Below, in pieces: positions 49,696 through 58,272 of a stretch of 64,000 nucleotides of DNA. The notes beneath the pieces are model-generated. The model made no database searches. It had not been told where the DNA came from and saw nothing but the letters and a program-made list of their open reading frames with translations. This stretch comes from Marinomonas sp. IMCC 4694 (GTDB lineage: Bacteria > Pseudomonadota > Gammaproteobacteria > Pseudomonadales > Marinomonadaceae): positions 2,046,001-2,110,000 of the forward strand of contig NZ_VSRV01000001.1 of NCBI RefSeq assembly GCF_008122525.1, read 5' to 3'. The position numbers were made by a program, and so were the translations under genes. The stretch's first letter is position 1. Each line of letters starts with the position of its first letter.

Positions 49696-52533
49696 CTAAC
49701 CAACTAATGCGTCGTTGACCAGCGCTTCTTGTTCTTCAACATGGATGGACATGTAACCAGCCGCTGGGGCAGCAGACGAAATACGACCTGCAAAGCGGAT
49801 TTTTAACTCTGGGTACAGTTTTTCCAATACTCGATTCATACGGTGACGATTGGCATGCCAAGCCCCTTGGTTTTTAGGCTCTTCTTGACACCATACCAAA
49901 CTCTCAACATGTTTATACTGCTCTAACACAGACTCAAGGTCAGCGTATGGGAACGGGTACAATTGCTCTAATCGAATCACGGCAACGTCTTCTTTTTGCA
50001 ATTCCTCACGGCGATTGATCAAATCAAAGTAGACCTTACCGCTACAAAGAACAATGCGCTTAACACCATCTGCATCAAGCGTTTCAGAAGATTCTGGCAA
50101 TACCGTTTTAAAGCTTCCTTCCGCCAAATCCTCAAGTGTCGAAATCGCTTGTTTATGACGTAACAAGCTCTTAGGAGACATAATGATAAGCGGACGACGC
50201 ATAGGGCGAATCGCTTGACGACGGATAATATGGAAAATTTGTGACGGGGTTGTTGGTACACAAACCTGAATATTATATTCCGCACACAACTGTAAGAAAC
50301 GCTCTAATCGTGCAGATGAATGCTCAGGACCTTGACCTTCATAACCGTGTGGCAACAGCAAAGTCAAACCGCACAAACGCCCCCACTTGTGTTCGCCACT
50401 GGTAATAAACTGGTCAATTACGACTTGCGCGCCGTTGGCAAAGTCACCAAACTGAGCTTCCCAAATCACCAAACCTTTGGGCGATGTGCTCGCGTAACCG
50501 TACTCGAACGCCAACACCGCCTCTTCAGAAAGGTATGAATCGTACAGGTCCAGAGTTGGTTGATCGTCGGACAAATGCTTCAATGGAATGTATGCACTGC
50601 CATCTTTTTGGTTATGAATCACAGCATGACGATGTGAAAAAGTACCTCGTCCAGAATCCTGACCGGTAATACGAATCGGATAACCCTGCTCTAACAAAGT
50701 AGCAAACGCCAGCGTTTCGGCATACCCCCAGTTAAGCGGTAATGCGCCCGCTGTCATTTTATCGCGATCCTGATAAATCTTATGAACTTGGCGCTGAATA
50801 ACGACACCATCAGGCACAGTCGTTAATTTCTTAGCCACTTCCTGTAGCTGAGATAATGGATATGTGGTATCACCCGCGTCCGTCCACTCAACACCAAGGT
50901 AAGGCTTCCAATCAACAAAACTCTTGTATTGAGATTCAAGCACTAAACTTTTTGATACATGACGAGCATTGTCTAAATCTTCGCGATTTTCGTTCACCAT
51001 TTGATCTGACTTCTCCTGAGTCACAACAGACTCAGCAACCAAACGCTCAGAGTAAAGGGTACGCGTAGTTTTCAGTTTATTAATGACGCTGTACATCAAT
51101 GGCTGAGTACCAGAAGGCTCATCAGTTTCATTGTGCCCACGGCGTCGGTAACAAACCATATCGATTACAACGTCACGCCCAAACTCATAACGGTAGTCTA
51201 GGGCCAACTGAGTAACAAAAAGCACCGCTTCTGGGTCATCGCCGTTAACGTGAAAAATAGGTGCTTGGATGATCTTAGCAACATCCGTAGCGTATTCAGT
51301 AGAACGGGAATCTTCTTGACGGTTGGTGGTAAAGCCCACTTGGTTGTTGATAACAATGTGAACCGTGCCACCTGTACGGTAAGCACGAGTTTGAGACATC
51401 TGGAATGTCTCCATCACTACGCCTTGACCCGCAAAAGCCGCATCGCCATGAACGGAGATAGGTACCACTGTTTTACCTGTCGTGTCTTTACGACGATCTT
51501 GACGGGCACGAACAGAGCCTTCAACGACAGGTGAAACGATTTCTAAATGTGACGGATTGAACGACAAAGCAATATGTACTTCGCCACCTGCTGTCATCAC
51601 ATTAGATGAAAAGCCCTGATGATATTTAACGTCACCAGAGGTGTTAACCAACTTTTTACCCTCAAACTCATCAAATAAGTCTTTAGGATTTTTACCTAGA
51701 GTATTGACCAAAACATTGAGTCGACCGCGGTGAGCCATACCAATGACCACTTCTTTTGCACCCAGTGCGCCAGAACGCTGAATCAACTCGTTTACCATAG
51801 GAATAAAACTCTCAGCACCTTCGAGGCCAAAACGTTTTGCGCCTGGATACCGACTTGCAAGGTACTTCTCTAACCCTTCAGCGGCTGTTAAACGCTCTAA
51901 CAAGCCCTCACGAGTTTCTTGAGAGTATTCGGGACGAGATCGAACAGACTCAACACGCTGCTGAAGCCACGCTTTTTCTTGCGTATCAACAATGTGCATG
52001 AATTCATAACCAATGCTGCCGCAATAAGTTTTTTCAAGCTCGGACAGTATCTCACCTAACTTCAACGACTCCTTGTTGAAAAATAAAGACCCTACATTAA
52101 AAACAGTGTCTAAATCTGCACCCGTTAATTGATGATAACCAATGTCTAAATCAGCGACTTTCTCACGTTTTTGCAACCCAAGCGGATCAAGTGTTGCATG
52201 TTGATGCCCACGAACGCGGTAAGCATTAATCAACTGCAATACATTAATTTGTTTCTGCTCATGGTCAGAGGTTACGGCTTTACCTGTTGAAGCAGGTAAA
52301 GATCGAAATTTGTTCTTACCAATCTGTAGAAATTGCTCTTGAATCACGGAATGAGGAAGATCAGTTGATTGTGCTTCACTAATGCGAGGCAATTGATCAA
52401 AACATTTACGCCATTCTTCCGACACTGAGTTCGGATCGACGAGGTAGCTTTCAAACAACCCTTCAACATATTCCAGGTTTCCACCTGAAAAATGAGAGGT
52501 GCTCCACAGCAACTCCATTAAACTTTCGTGCAT
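49696..52533 (-). CDS. sucA: 2-oxoglutarate dehydrogenase E1
   Basis: A 945-residue thiamine-diphosphate E1 (933 in E. coli). Key segments are MELLWSTSHFSGGNLEYVEG at the start, HQKG-type cofactor region GDAAFAGQGVVMETF near 366-380, EIVSPVVEGSVRARQDR, RGTFSHRHAV (about 631) and GYEGQGPEHSSARLERFL (about 728). It decarboxylates 2-oxoglutarate and reductively acylates SucB. An AAGGGTG ribosome binding site sits in a small hairpin of a structured leader. It is separated from sdhB by 377 bp with a probable terminator, so it starts its own transcription unit. Confidence 0.98.
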   Translation of the reverse strand: MHESLMELLWSTSHFSGGNLEYVEGLFESYLVDPNSVSEEWRKCFDQLPRISEAQSTDLPHSVIQEQFLQIGKNKFRSLPASTGKAVTSDHEQKQINVLQLINAYRVRGHQHATLDPLGLQKREKVADLDIGYHQLTGADLDTVFNVGSLFFNKESLKLGEILSELEKTYCGSIGYEFMHIVDTQEKAWLQQRVESVRSRPEYSQETREGLLERLTAAEGLEKYLASRYPGAKRFGLEGAESFIPMVNELIQRSGALGAKEVVIGMAHRGRLNVLVNTLGKNPKDLFDEFEGKKLVNTSGDVKYHQGFSSNVMTAGGEVHIALSFNPSHLEIVSPVVEGSVRARQDRRKDTTGKTVVPISVHGDAAFAGQGVVMETFQMSQTRAYRTGGTVHIVINNQVGFTTNRQEDSRSTEYATDVAKIIQAPIFHVNGDDPEAVLFVTQLALDYRYEFGRDVVIDMVCYRRRGHNETDEPSGTQPLMYSVINKLKTTRTLYSERLVAESVVTQEKSDQMVNENREDLDNARHVSKSLVLESQYKSFVDWKPYLGVEWTDAGDTTYPLSQLQEVAKKLTTVPDGVVIQRQVHKIYQDRDKMTAGALPLNWGYAETLAFATLLEQGYPIRITGQDSGRGTFSHRHAVIHNQKDGSAYIPLKHLSDDQPTLDLYDSYLSEEAVLAFEYGYASTSPKGLVIWEAQFGDFANGAQVVIDQFITSGEHKWGRLCGLTLLLPHGYEGQGPEHSSARLERFLQLCAEYNIQVCVPTTPSQIFHIIRRQAIRPMRRPLIIMSPKSLLRHKQAISTLEDLAEGSFKTVLPESSETLDADGVKRIVLCSGKVYFDLINRREELQKEDVAVIRLEQLYPFPYADLESVLEQYKHVESLVWCQEEPKNQGAWHANRHRMNRVLEKLYPELKIRFAGRISSAAPAAGYMSIHVEEQEALVNDALVG

Positions 52534-52534
52534 T

Positions 52535-52599
52535 CTCGATCACCCTTATGTTCGAGCCAGCTACCGGGGTCCCGGTATCGATCTATGATTATGATCGAT
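52535..52599 (-). promoter_or_regulatory. Structured sucA leader with three hairpins, one holding the ribosome binding site
   Basis: Directly before the sucA ATG (52533) the minus strand can form CTCGA-N12-TCGAG (52535-52556), whose loop contains the AAGGG ribosome binding site; TACCGGG-AC-CCCGGTA (52562-52577); and ATCGATC-N9-GATCGAT (52577-52599). Sequestration of the ribosome binding site is inferred. Confidence 0.5.
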
Positions 52600-52824
52600 C
52601 ATTTTATCAGGCCCGTAAGGCTATTAAAGCCTCGATTTTTTGTTTATTTCCAGCTACTTTCGCCCTTTTACGTTCAATGCCAAGTCACTAAGAGCCGCTT
52701 ATTTAAATCAAACAAACTGCCCTGAATCCATTATCACTGAGTTAGTGACTTCTCTTAGCGCTTCCTTGCTCGTAAAGATCGAATTTTAAATTCTTTGTAG
52801 TGCATTCTCTAGTTGAGATTATGC

Positions 52825-52859
52825 AAAAATGGCGGCATTGAATCTTTATCCAAGCCGCC
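52825..52859 (-). terminator. Candidate terminator downstream of sdhB
   Basis: Read on the minus strand: GGCGGC, a 17-nt loop with partial inner pairing, GCCGCC, then ATTTTTG. It follows sdhB (stop at 52911). Confidence 0.6.
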
Positions 52860-52910
52860 TATTTTACTGTGATCACTTTAACGCAATAATAGAGACCACT
52901 TTAAGTATCA

Positions 52911-53615
52911 TTATGTTGCTCTTTGTAAAAGCATAGTACGAATATTACCAATGGCCTTAGTAGGATTTAACCCTTTAGGACAAACGTTGACACAATTCAT
53001 AATACCATGACAACGGAAGACACTAAACGGATCATCCAAATCACTCAAACGCTCTTGTGTAGCCGTATCGCGGCTGTCTGCCAAAAAACGATACGCTTGC
53101 AACAAACCTGATGGACCGACAAATTTATCGGGATTCCACCAGAATGAAGGACATGCGGTTGAACAGCATGCGCACAATATACATTCGTACAACCCGTCAA
53201 GTTTTTCACGCTCTTCTGGGCTTTGTAGACGTTCAATTGCAGGCGCTGGTGCGTCGTTAATTAAGAACGGACGAATTTTCTCATATTGCTTATAAAACTG
53301 CCCCATATCTACGACAAGATCACGTACTACAGGCAACCCTGGAAGTGGACGCAATATTAACTTTCCATTTTTTACCGCTTCAGAGACCGGCGTTATACAA
53401 GCAAGACCGTTTTTACCTGACATATTCATGCCATCAGAGCCACAAACTCCTTCTCGACATGAGCGACGGTAAGAAATACTCGTATCCTTTGCTTTCAGTA
53501 AGTTTAATACATCAAGCACCATCAAGTCTTTACCTTCAGGCAGCTCAATTTGGTAATCCTGCATGTAAGGTGCATCATCCTTTTCAGGATTGTAACGATA
53601 AATACTAACTAACAT
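52911..53615 (-). CDS. sdhB: Succinate dehydrogenase iron-sulfur subunit
   Basis: A 234-residue iron-sulfur protein. It binds three clusters: 2Fe-2S in CREGVCGSDGMNMSGKNGLAC (about 56-76), 4Fe-4S in CILCACCSTACP near 148-159, and 3Fe-4S in CHGIMNCVNVCPKGLNP near 206-222. It relays electrons from SdhA to the quinone site. AAGGAG precedes the ATG. The gene is in operon with sdhC, D and A, and 12 bp separate it from sdhA. Confidence 0.98.
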   Translation of the reverse strand: MLVSIYRYNPEKDDAPYMQDYQIELPEGKDLMVLDVLNLLKAKDTSISYRRSCREGVCGSDGMNMSGKNGLACITPVSEAVKNGKLILRPLPGLPVVRDLVVDMGQFYKQYEKIRPFLINDAPAPAIERLQSPEEREKLDGLYECILCACCSTACPSFWWNPDKFVGPSGLLQAYRFLADSRDTATQERLSDLDDPFSVFRCHGIMNCVNVCPKGLNPTKAIGNIRTMLLQRAT

Positions 53616-53627
53616 TGATACAACTCC

Positions 53628-55400
53628 TTAGTATGACCGAATTTTAGGTGGAAAAGCGTCCATTGTTTTAGGCGTAAAGTTAACGTTACGCTTAGTCACT
53701 GATTTATCAGCTGGATGAAAAACAGAATGTTTCAACCAATTTTCATCATCACGCTCAGTGAAATCGTTACGCGCATGAGCACCACGACTTTCTTTACGGA
53801 ACTCGGCAGGTATCGCTGTTGATTCAGCTACTTCTAACAGATTCTCAAGCTCTAACGCTTCAATACGGGCGGTGTTAAAAGCCTGACTCTTATCTTCAAG
53901 ATACAAGTTCTCAACACGAGTACGAATCTCTTTAAGCTGAGCCAAACCTTTCTGCATCGCTTCACCGTCACGAAATACACCAAAGTAAAGCTGCATTACG
54001 CGCTGAAGATCAGCACGAACTTCGGCAACATTTTCACCGCTTGTTGTATTATTTAGACGATTTAACCGCACAAGAGCAGCATCAATATTCGTTTCATTAG
54101 CGTCTAAAGACTCAAAGCCCGCATCAAGAGATTTCTTAACCTGTAAACCCACCGCGCGACCAAATACAACCAAGTCAAGTAGAGAGTTACCGCCAAGACG
54201 ATTCGCACCATGGACCGACACACAAGCGGCTTCACCACAAGCATACAAACCATCAATGATGATGTCTTCGCCCGCTTCGTTCATTTTTAGTGCCTGACCG
54301 CCGATGTTAGTCGGGATGCCGCCCATCATGTAATGACACGTTGGGATAACTGGAATGGGCTCTTTAACAGGATCAACGTGCGCAAAGGTACGAGAAAGCT
54401 CAAGAATACCAGGAAGACGCTTGTTTAACGTTTCTTCTCCCAAGTGATCAAGCTTAAGCAATACATGATCACCAAGAGGCCCACAACCACGACCTTCCAA
54501 GATTTCAAGAACCATAGAGCGCGCTACAACGTCACGACCGGCAAGGTCTTTCGCGTTAGGCGCATAACGCTCCATGAAACGCTCACCATCTTTGTTGATC
54601 AGGTAACCGCCTTCTCCACGACAACCTTCAGTAACAAGCGTTCCGGCACCGTAAATACCCGTTGGATGGAACTGCCACATCTCCATGTCTTGCATCGGAA
54701 AACCAGCACGCAACGCCATACCGACACCATCACCCGTATTGATGTGAGCATTGGTTGTGGATTGGTAAATGCGACCTGCACCACCCGTTGCAATTACGGT
54801 TGCTTTCGCTTTAAGGTAAACCGTTTCACCGTCTTCCAAACAAATAGCGATAACGCCGACAACAGCACCTTCGTTGTTTTTCACCAAATCTGTGGCATAC
54901 CATTCATTAAGAAAAGTGGTCCCGCCTTTCAGGTTACCTTGATAAAGAGTATGCAACAACGCATGACCCGTTCTGTCAGCAGCAGCACAAGTACGCGCCG
55001 CCTGAGTGCTGTCATTAGGACCTTTGGATTGGCCACCAAAAGGACGTTGATAAATACGACCTTGCTCTGTACGAGAGAATGGCAAACCCATGTGTTCAAG
55101 CTCAAAAACAGCCTGAGGACCGACAGAACACATATACTCAATAGCATCCTGGTCACCAATATAGTCTGACCCTTTTACGGTGTCATACATATGCCAGCGC
55201 CAATCGTCATTTGGATCATCACTCGCAATTGCGCAAGTAATACCGCCCTGAGCAGACACAGTATGTGAGCGAGTTGGGAATACTTTTGTTACGCACGCCG
55301 TATTCAAACCAGACTCGGTTAATTGCAGGGCAGCACGCATACCTGCACCACCACCGCCAATTACTATGGCATCAAAAGAAATAGTACGAATATTTGCCAT
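53628..55400 (-). CDS. sdhA: Succinate dehydrogenase flavoprotein subunit
   Basis: A 590-residue flavoprotein (588 in E. coli). FAD fold AIVIGGGGAGMRAALQ-like start, covalent FAD His in RSHTVSAQGGITCA, catalytic region GGNSLLDLVVFGRAVG and ending PKIRSY are all present. It oxidises succinate to fumarate. A GGGGG ribosome binding site precedes the ATG, 3 bp after sdhD. Confidence 0.98.
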   Translation of the reverse strand: MANIRTISFDAIVIGGGGAGMRAALQLTESGLNTACVTKVFPTRSHTVSAQGGITCAIASDDPNDDWRWHMYDTVKGSDYIGDQDAIEYMCSVGPQAVFELEHMGLPFSRTEQGRIYQRPFGGQSKGPNDSTQAARTCAAADRTGHALLHTLYQGNLKGGTTFLNEWYATDLVKNNEGAVVGVIAICLEDGETVYLKAKATVIATGGAGRIYQSTTNAHINTGDGVGMALRAGFPMQDMEMWQFHPTGIYGAGTLVTEGCRGEGGYLINKDGERFMERYAPNAKDLAGRDVVARSMVLEILEGRGCGPLGDHVLLKLDHLGEETLNKRLPGILELSRTFAHVDPVKEPIPVIPTCHYMMGGIPTNIGGQALKMNEAGEDIIIDGLYACGEAACVSVHGANRLGGNSLLDLVVFGRAVGLQVKKSLDAGFESLDANETNIDAALVRLNRLNNTTSGENVAEVRADLQRVMQLYFGVFRDGEAMQKGLAQLKEIRTRVENLYLEDKSQAFNTARIEALELENLLEVAESTAIPAEFRKESRGAHARNDFTERDDENWLKHSVFHPADKSVTKRNVNFTPKTMDAFPPKIRSY

Positions 55401-55403
55401 TAC

Positions 55404-55751
55404 TTAAAGCCCCCAAAGAACCTGAACACCCCACACGATGTAAATAAACATTACAAGACCGCACAGAGATTGAAAGAAGAAACGCGCACCCGTTGCTTTT
55501 ATATAGTCAGTAGAAATTGACCACAAACCAATCCATGAGTGCATACCAATTGAAAGAAGCACCATTAAACTGAAAACGCGCATCCAAGTTGCTTCATATA
55601 ATGTACTCCACTGATCGTATGTTAGATCAGGGTTAAGCAACAAATAACCAATAATAAAAACAGTGTATAAAGACAATACAACGGCGGAAACACGTTGCAT
55701 CATCCAATCGTAGAGACCAGAACGGCCAAAACTTGTAATTTGAGTTACCAT
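55404..55751 (-). CDS. sdhD: Succinate dehydrogenase membrane anchor subunit
   Basis: A 115-residue three-helix anchor. The ATG at 55751 is chosen (GGGAG 7 nt upstream) over a GTG at 55757. It overlaps the sdhC stop by 7 bp. QRVSAVVLSLYTVFIIGYLL and the heme-ligand region HSWIGLWSISTDYIK (about 70-84) are typical. With SdhC it binds heme b and ubiquinone. Confidence 0.95.
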   Translation of the reverse strand: MVTQITSFGRSGLYDWMMQRVSAVVLSLYTVFIIGYLLLNPDLTYDQWSTLYEATWMRVFSLMVLLSIGMHSWIGLWSISTDYIKATGARFFFQSLCGLVMFIYIVWGVQVLWGL

Positions 55752-56122
55752 ATCCACACTCCCGCTAAAACAATAAGAACAGCAGCAATTACCAAATTGG
55801 CTTTAGCCGCAGCGCGTCCGCTCTCTAATTCTTCAAAATACCCCATATCCATGAACAAGTGCTTTATACCTGCTACAAAGTGATACATGAGCGCAGAAAC
55901 GACACCCCAAATAACAAACTTCACCAAAAAGTTAGTCTGTAAGGCATTCACCACTTGATCGAAGCCTTCTTGTGACTCCAACGAAAGATCAAACGCGTAA
56001 AACAAGAAAGCTAGCCCAACAAAAAGGATAATTCCTGTAACACGGTGGAGAATAGACACGACGGCTGTGACGGGCATCGATATTGTTGAAATATCAAGGT
56101 TGACTGGTCTTTTTTTATTCAC
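55745..56122 (-). CDS. sdhC: Succinate dehydrogenase cytochrome b556 subunit
   Basis: A 125-residue three-helix heme subunit beginning with a GTG at 56120-56122. RPVNLDISTISMPVTAVVSI and the segment SILHRVTGIILF (about 24-35) with heme-ligand region YHFVAGIKHLFMDMGY (about 83-98) are diagnostic. First gene of sdhCDAB. A candidate sigma-70 promoter lies about 200 bp upstream, divergent from gltA. Confidence 0.95.
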   Translation of the reverse strand: MNKKRPVNLDISTISMPVTAVVSILHRVTGIILFVGLAFLFYAFDLSLESQEGFDQVVNALQTNFLVKFVIWGVVSALMYHFVAGIKHLFMDMGYFEELESGRAAAKANLVIAAVLIVLAGVWIW

Positions 56123-56319
56123 GACTTTTTACACCATATTATCGATTGAATAATCAATCACGGTCCAATTTCTATAAGTGCAGCCTTCAACTTTACTCAA
56201 GTGAAAAACCCACGTTATAGGCCTGCTTTGAAAATCCCATCGATTTGCAAACAAATGTTTAAAAGCGACTCTCTTTTATCCATTAACATCAACAAATCAA
56301 TAAAATCGTCTCGGGCGCA

Positions 56320-56349
56320 ATTATAGACTAGCGAAAAATGCTAAGACAA
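56320..56349 (-). promoter_or_regulatory. Candidate sigma-70 promoter for sdhC
   Basis: On the minus strand TTGTCT (56344-56349), an 18-bp spacer and a consensus TATAAT (56320-56325). The predicted transcript has a leader of about 190 nt before sdhC. Confidence 0.65.
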
Positions 56350-56511
56350 ATAGACTGTACAAGAGGTTTTCAATGATCACCATTCAGGAAATGAATGTAG
56401 CCATAAGCCTAAACAATAATGGTATAAAATTACATAAAATAGAACACCTAAAAACAACAATAAATCATTATTTATCAAATACTTGAATATAAAGCCTCTT
56501 TCTTAAGTTTT

Positions 56512-56549
56512 ATACTCATTAGAGTATCTTGTTGGATAATTACAAGATA
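56512..56549. promoter_or_regulatory. Two overlapping inverted repeats upstream of gltA
   Basis: ATACTC-ATTA-GAGTAT (56512-56527) and TATCTTGT-N9-ACAAGATA (56525-56549). They may be regulator sites or leader hairpins of gltA, about 140-180 bp before its ATG. Confidence 0.4.
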
Positions 56550-56691
56550 AAGAACGTAATTATAAAAACAGCTCAACGCAACAAGATTGACTTTCATAGG
56601 CTAGAAACAGTATTTTTTCCGCACCTTCTGGGTTGAGTGGCGTCAACCTATGACACTTTAATCCAGAACCAGAATACGAAGGAGACAGTAA

Positions 56692-57975
56692 ATGGCTGAT
56701 AAAAAAGCGATACTCACAGTGGACGGGATCGATAAATCTATCGAACTTCCTGTCCTTTCAGGTACTTTAGGCACAGACGTTATAGATGTTCGCGGTCTTG
56801 GTGCTAACGGTGTATTCACCTATGATCCAGGGTTTATGTCGACTGGTTCGTGCGAATCTTCAATCACCTACATAGATGGCGATGCTGGAATCCTTTTGCA
56901 TCGCGGCTACCCTATTGCCCAACTTGCAGATCATTCTGACTACTTAGAAACGTGTTACCTGTTACTTTATGGAGAGCTTCCAGATAAGAAACAAAAAGCT
57001 GAATTTGAAAAAACAGTGGGTAAACACACCATGGTTAACCAATCGATGCATAAATTCATCGAAGGTTTTAGAAACGACGCTCACCCAATGGCGATTATGT
57101 GCGGCCTTGTTGGAGCACTGTCGGCTTTTTACCAAGATCACATGGATATTAACAATCCTAAGCATCGCGAGATCGCCGCGTTTCGTTTGATTTCTAAGAT
57201 GCCAACTTTGGCGTCAATCTGTTATAAATATTCGAAAGATCAACCTGTTATGTACCCACGTAACGATCTATCGTATGCAGAAAACTTTTTGTACATGATG
57301 TTTGCAACGCCATGTGAGGAATATAAAGTAAACCCTGTTTTTGCCAAGGCGATGGATAAAATTTTTATTCTACACGCTGATCACGAGCAAAATGCGTCTA
57401 CTTCAACCGTTCGCTTGGCAGGCTCCTCTGGTGCCAATCCGTTTGCTTGTATTGCAGCTGGTATCGCCACACTTTGGGGCCCTGCTCATGGCGGTGCCAA
57501 CGAAGCGGTACTGACGATGCTTGAAGAAATTGGTGACGTTGAAAACATCGATGAGTTTATCGCGAAAGCGAAAGACAAAAATGATCCGTTTAGATTAATG
57601 GGGTTTGGTCACCGGGTGTACAAAAACTTTGATCCACGCGCTAAAGTCATGAGAGAAACGTGCGATCAAGTACTGGCTGAATTGGGATTATCAAACGACC
57701 CATTACTAAAAATTGCCAAGCGTCTTGAACAAATCGCACTTGAAGACCCTTACTTTGTCCAACGTAAACTCTATCCAAACGTCGACTTTTATTCGGGCAT
57801 TATCATGAAAGCCATTGGCATTCCAACGAGTATGTTTACGGTGATTTTCGCCATGTCTCGAACCATTGGCTGGATTTCACATTGGAACGAAATGATCAGT
57901 GGGCCATACAAGATTGGCCGCCCTCGCCAGCTTTATGTTGGTCAGCCTGAGCGTGACTACCCAACTGACAAGTAA
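56692..57975 (+). CDS. gltA: Citrate synthase (type II)
   Basis: A 427-residue citrate synthase, the same length as E. coli GltA. The active-site His and Asp lie in HADHEQNASTSTVR (about 228-241), GPAHGGANEAVL (about 263-274) and MGFGHRVYKNFDPRAKVM (about 303-320). The N-terminal beta-domain marks the NADH-sensitive hexameric type. It condenses oxaloacetate and acetyl-CoA, the entry step of the TCA cycle. AAGGAGA lies 7 bp before the ATG; a terminator follows. Confidence 0.98.
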   Translation: MADKKAILTVDGIDKSIELPVLSGTLGTDVIDVRGLGANGVFTYDPGFMSTGSCESSITYIDGDAGILLHRGYPIAQLADHSDYLETCYLLLYGELPDKKQKAEFEKTVGKHTMVNQSMHKFIEGFRNDAHPMAIMCGLVGALSAFYQDHMDINNPKHREIAAFRLISKMPTLASICYKYSKDQPVMYPRNDLSYAENFLYMMFATPCEEYKVNPVFAKAMDKIFILHADHEQNASTSTVRLAGSSGANPFACIAAGIATLWGPAHGGANEAVLTMLEEIGDVENIDEFIAKAKDKNDPFRLMGFGHRVYKNFDPRAKVMRETCDQVLAELGLSNDPLLKIAKRLEQIALEDPYFVQRKLYPNVDFYSGIIMKAIGIPTSMFTVIFAMSRTIGWISHWNEMISGPYKIGRPRQLYVGQPERDYPTDK

Positions 57976-58000
57976 TGTGATATCTCTTTTTTAAGAGTAA

Positions 58001-58028
58001 AAAAATCGCGCCAGAGGGCGCGATTTTT
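58001..58028. terminator. Bidirectional intrinsic terminator
   Basis: AAAAATCGCGCC-AGAG-GGCGCGATTTTT, perfect 12-bp arms, between convergent gltA and the small gene at 58045. Confidence 0.95.
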
Positions 58029-58044
58029 ATTTTTATAAGCGATA

Positions 58045-58269
58045 TTAATCTTCCTCTACAATGTCTGTAACGGTTAATTGTCCGCACTTTAGACACTCGC
58101 CCTCAATCCACAACCTATCTTTCGTCTCAAATTCTTTAGGGTTTCCCATACCCAGATCCATTTCCATGCAGTGGTTACACCATGTTTGCTTTAGAAAATC
58201 ACTTTGCTCCTCTAAAGATCGCTCAAAGAAATCACGCTCAATTTTCTCTTCTTCTGGCATGCCTGTCAT
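58045..58269 (-). CDS. Small probable zinc-ribbon protein
   Basis: A 74-residue protein with two Cys pairs, WCNHC and ECLKC, about 25 residues apart, as in zinc ribbons. The N-terminal half is acidic and likely helical (EEEKIERDFFERSLEEQSDF). It starts 3 bp after the DUF2066 stop, so the two are co-transcribed. Function is unknown. Confidence 0.75.
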   Translation of the reverse strand: MTGMPEEEKIERDFFERSLEEQSDFLKQTWCNHCMEMDLGMGNPKEFETKDRLWIEGECLKCGQLTVTDIVEED

Positions 58270-58272
58270 TTC

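Larger units (their letters stand above)
52534..52910. other. Intergenic region between sdhB and sucA
   Basis: This 377-bp gap has a probable terminator after sdhB (52825-52859), complementary 10-bp segments AAGTCACTAA (52682-52691) and TTAGTGACTT (52742-52751) that could pair, and the sucA leader structures. No gene is supported. A small RNA or a sucA promoter may lie here. Confidence 0.5.
56123..56691. other. Divergent control region between sdhC and gltA
   Basis: A 569-bp AT-rich gap without a gene. It holds a strong sdhC promoter (56320-56349) and two overlapping palindromes (56512-56549) upstream of gltA. The roughly 190-nt sdhC leader and the gltA leader offer ample room for small RNA or regulator control, as known for these genes in other enterobacteria. 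Confidence 0.65.

Noticed and set aside
54444..55169. 241-codon plus-strand frame inside sdhA
   Set aside because: It is the antisense of a clearly functional sdhA, without start signals or family resemblance.
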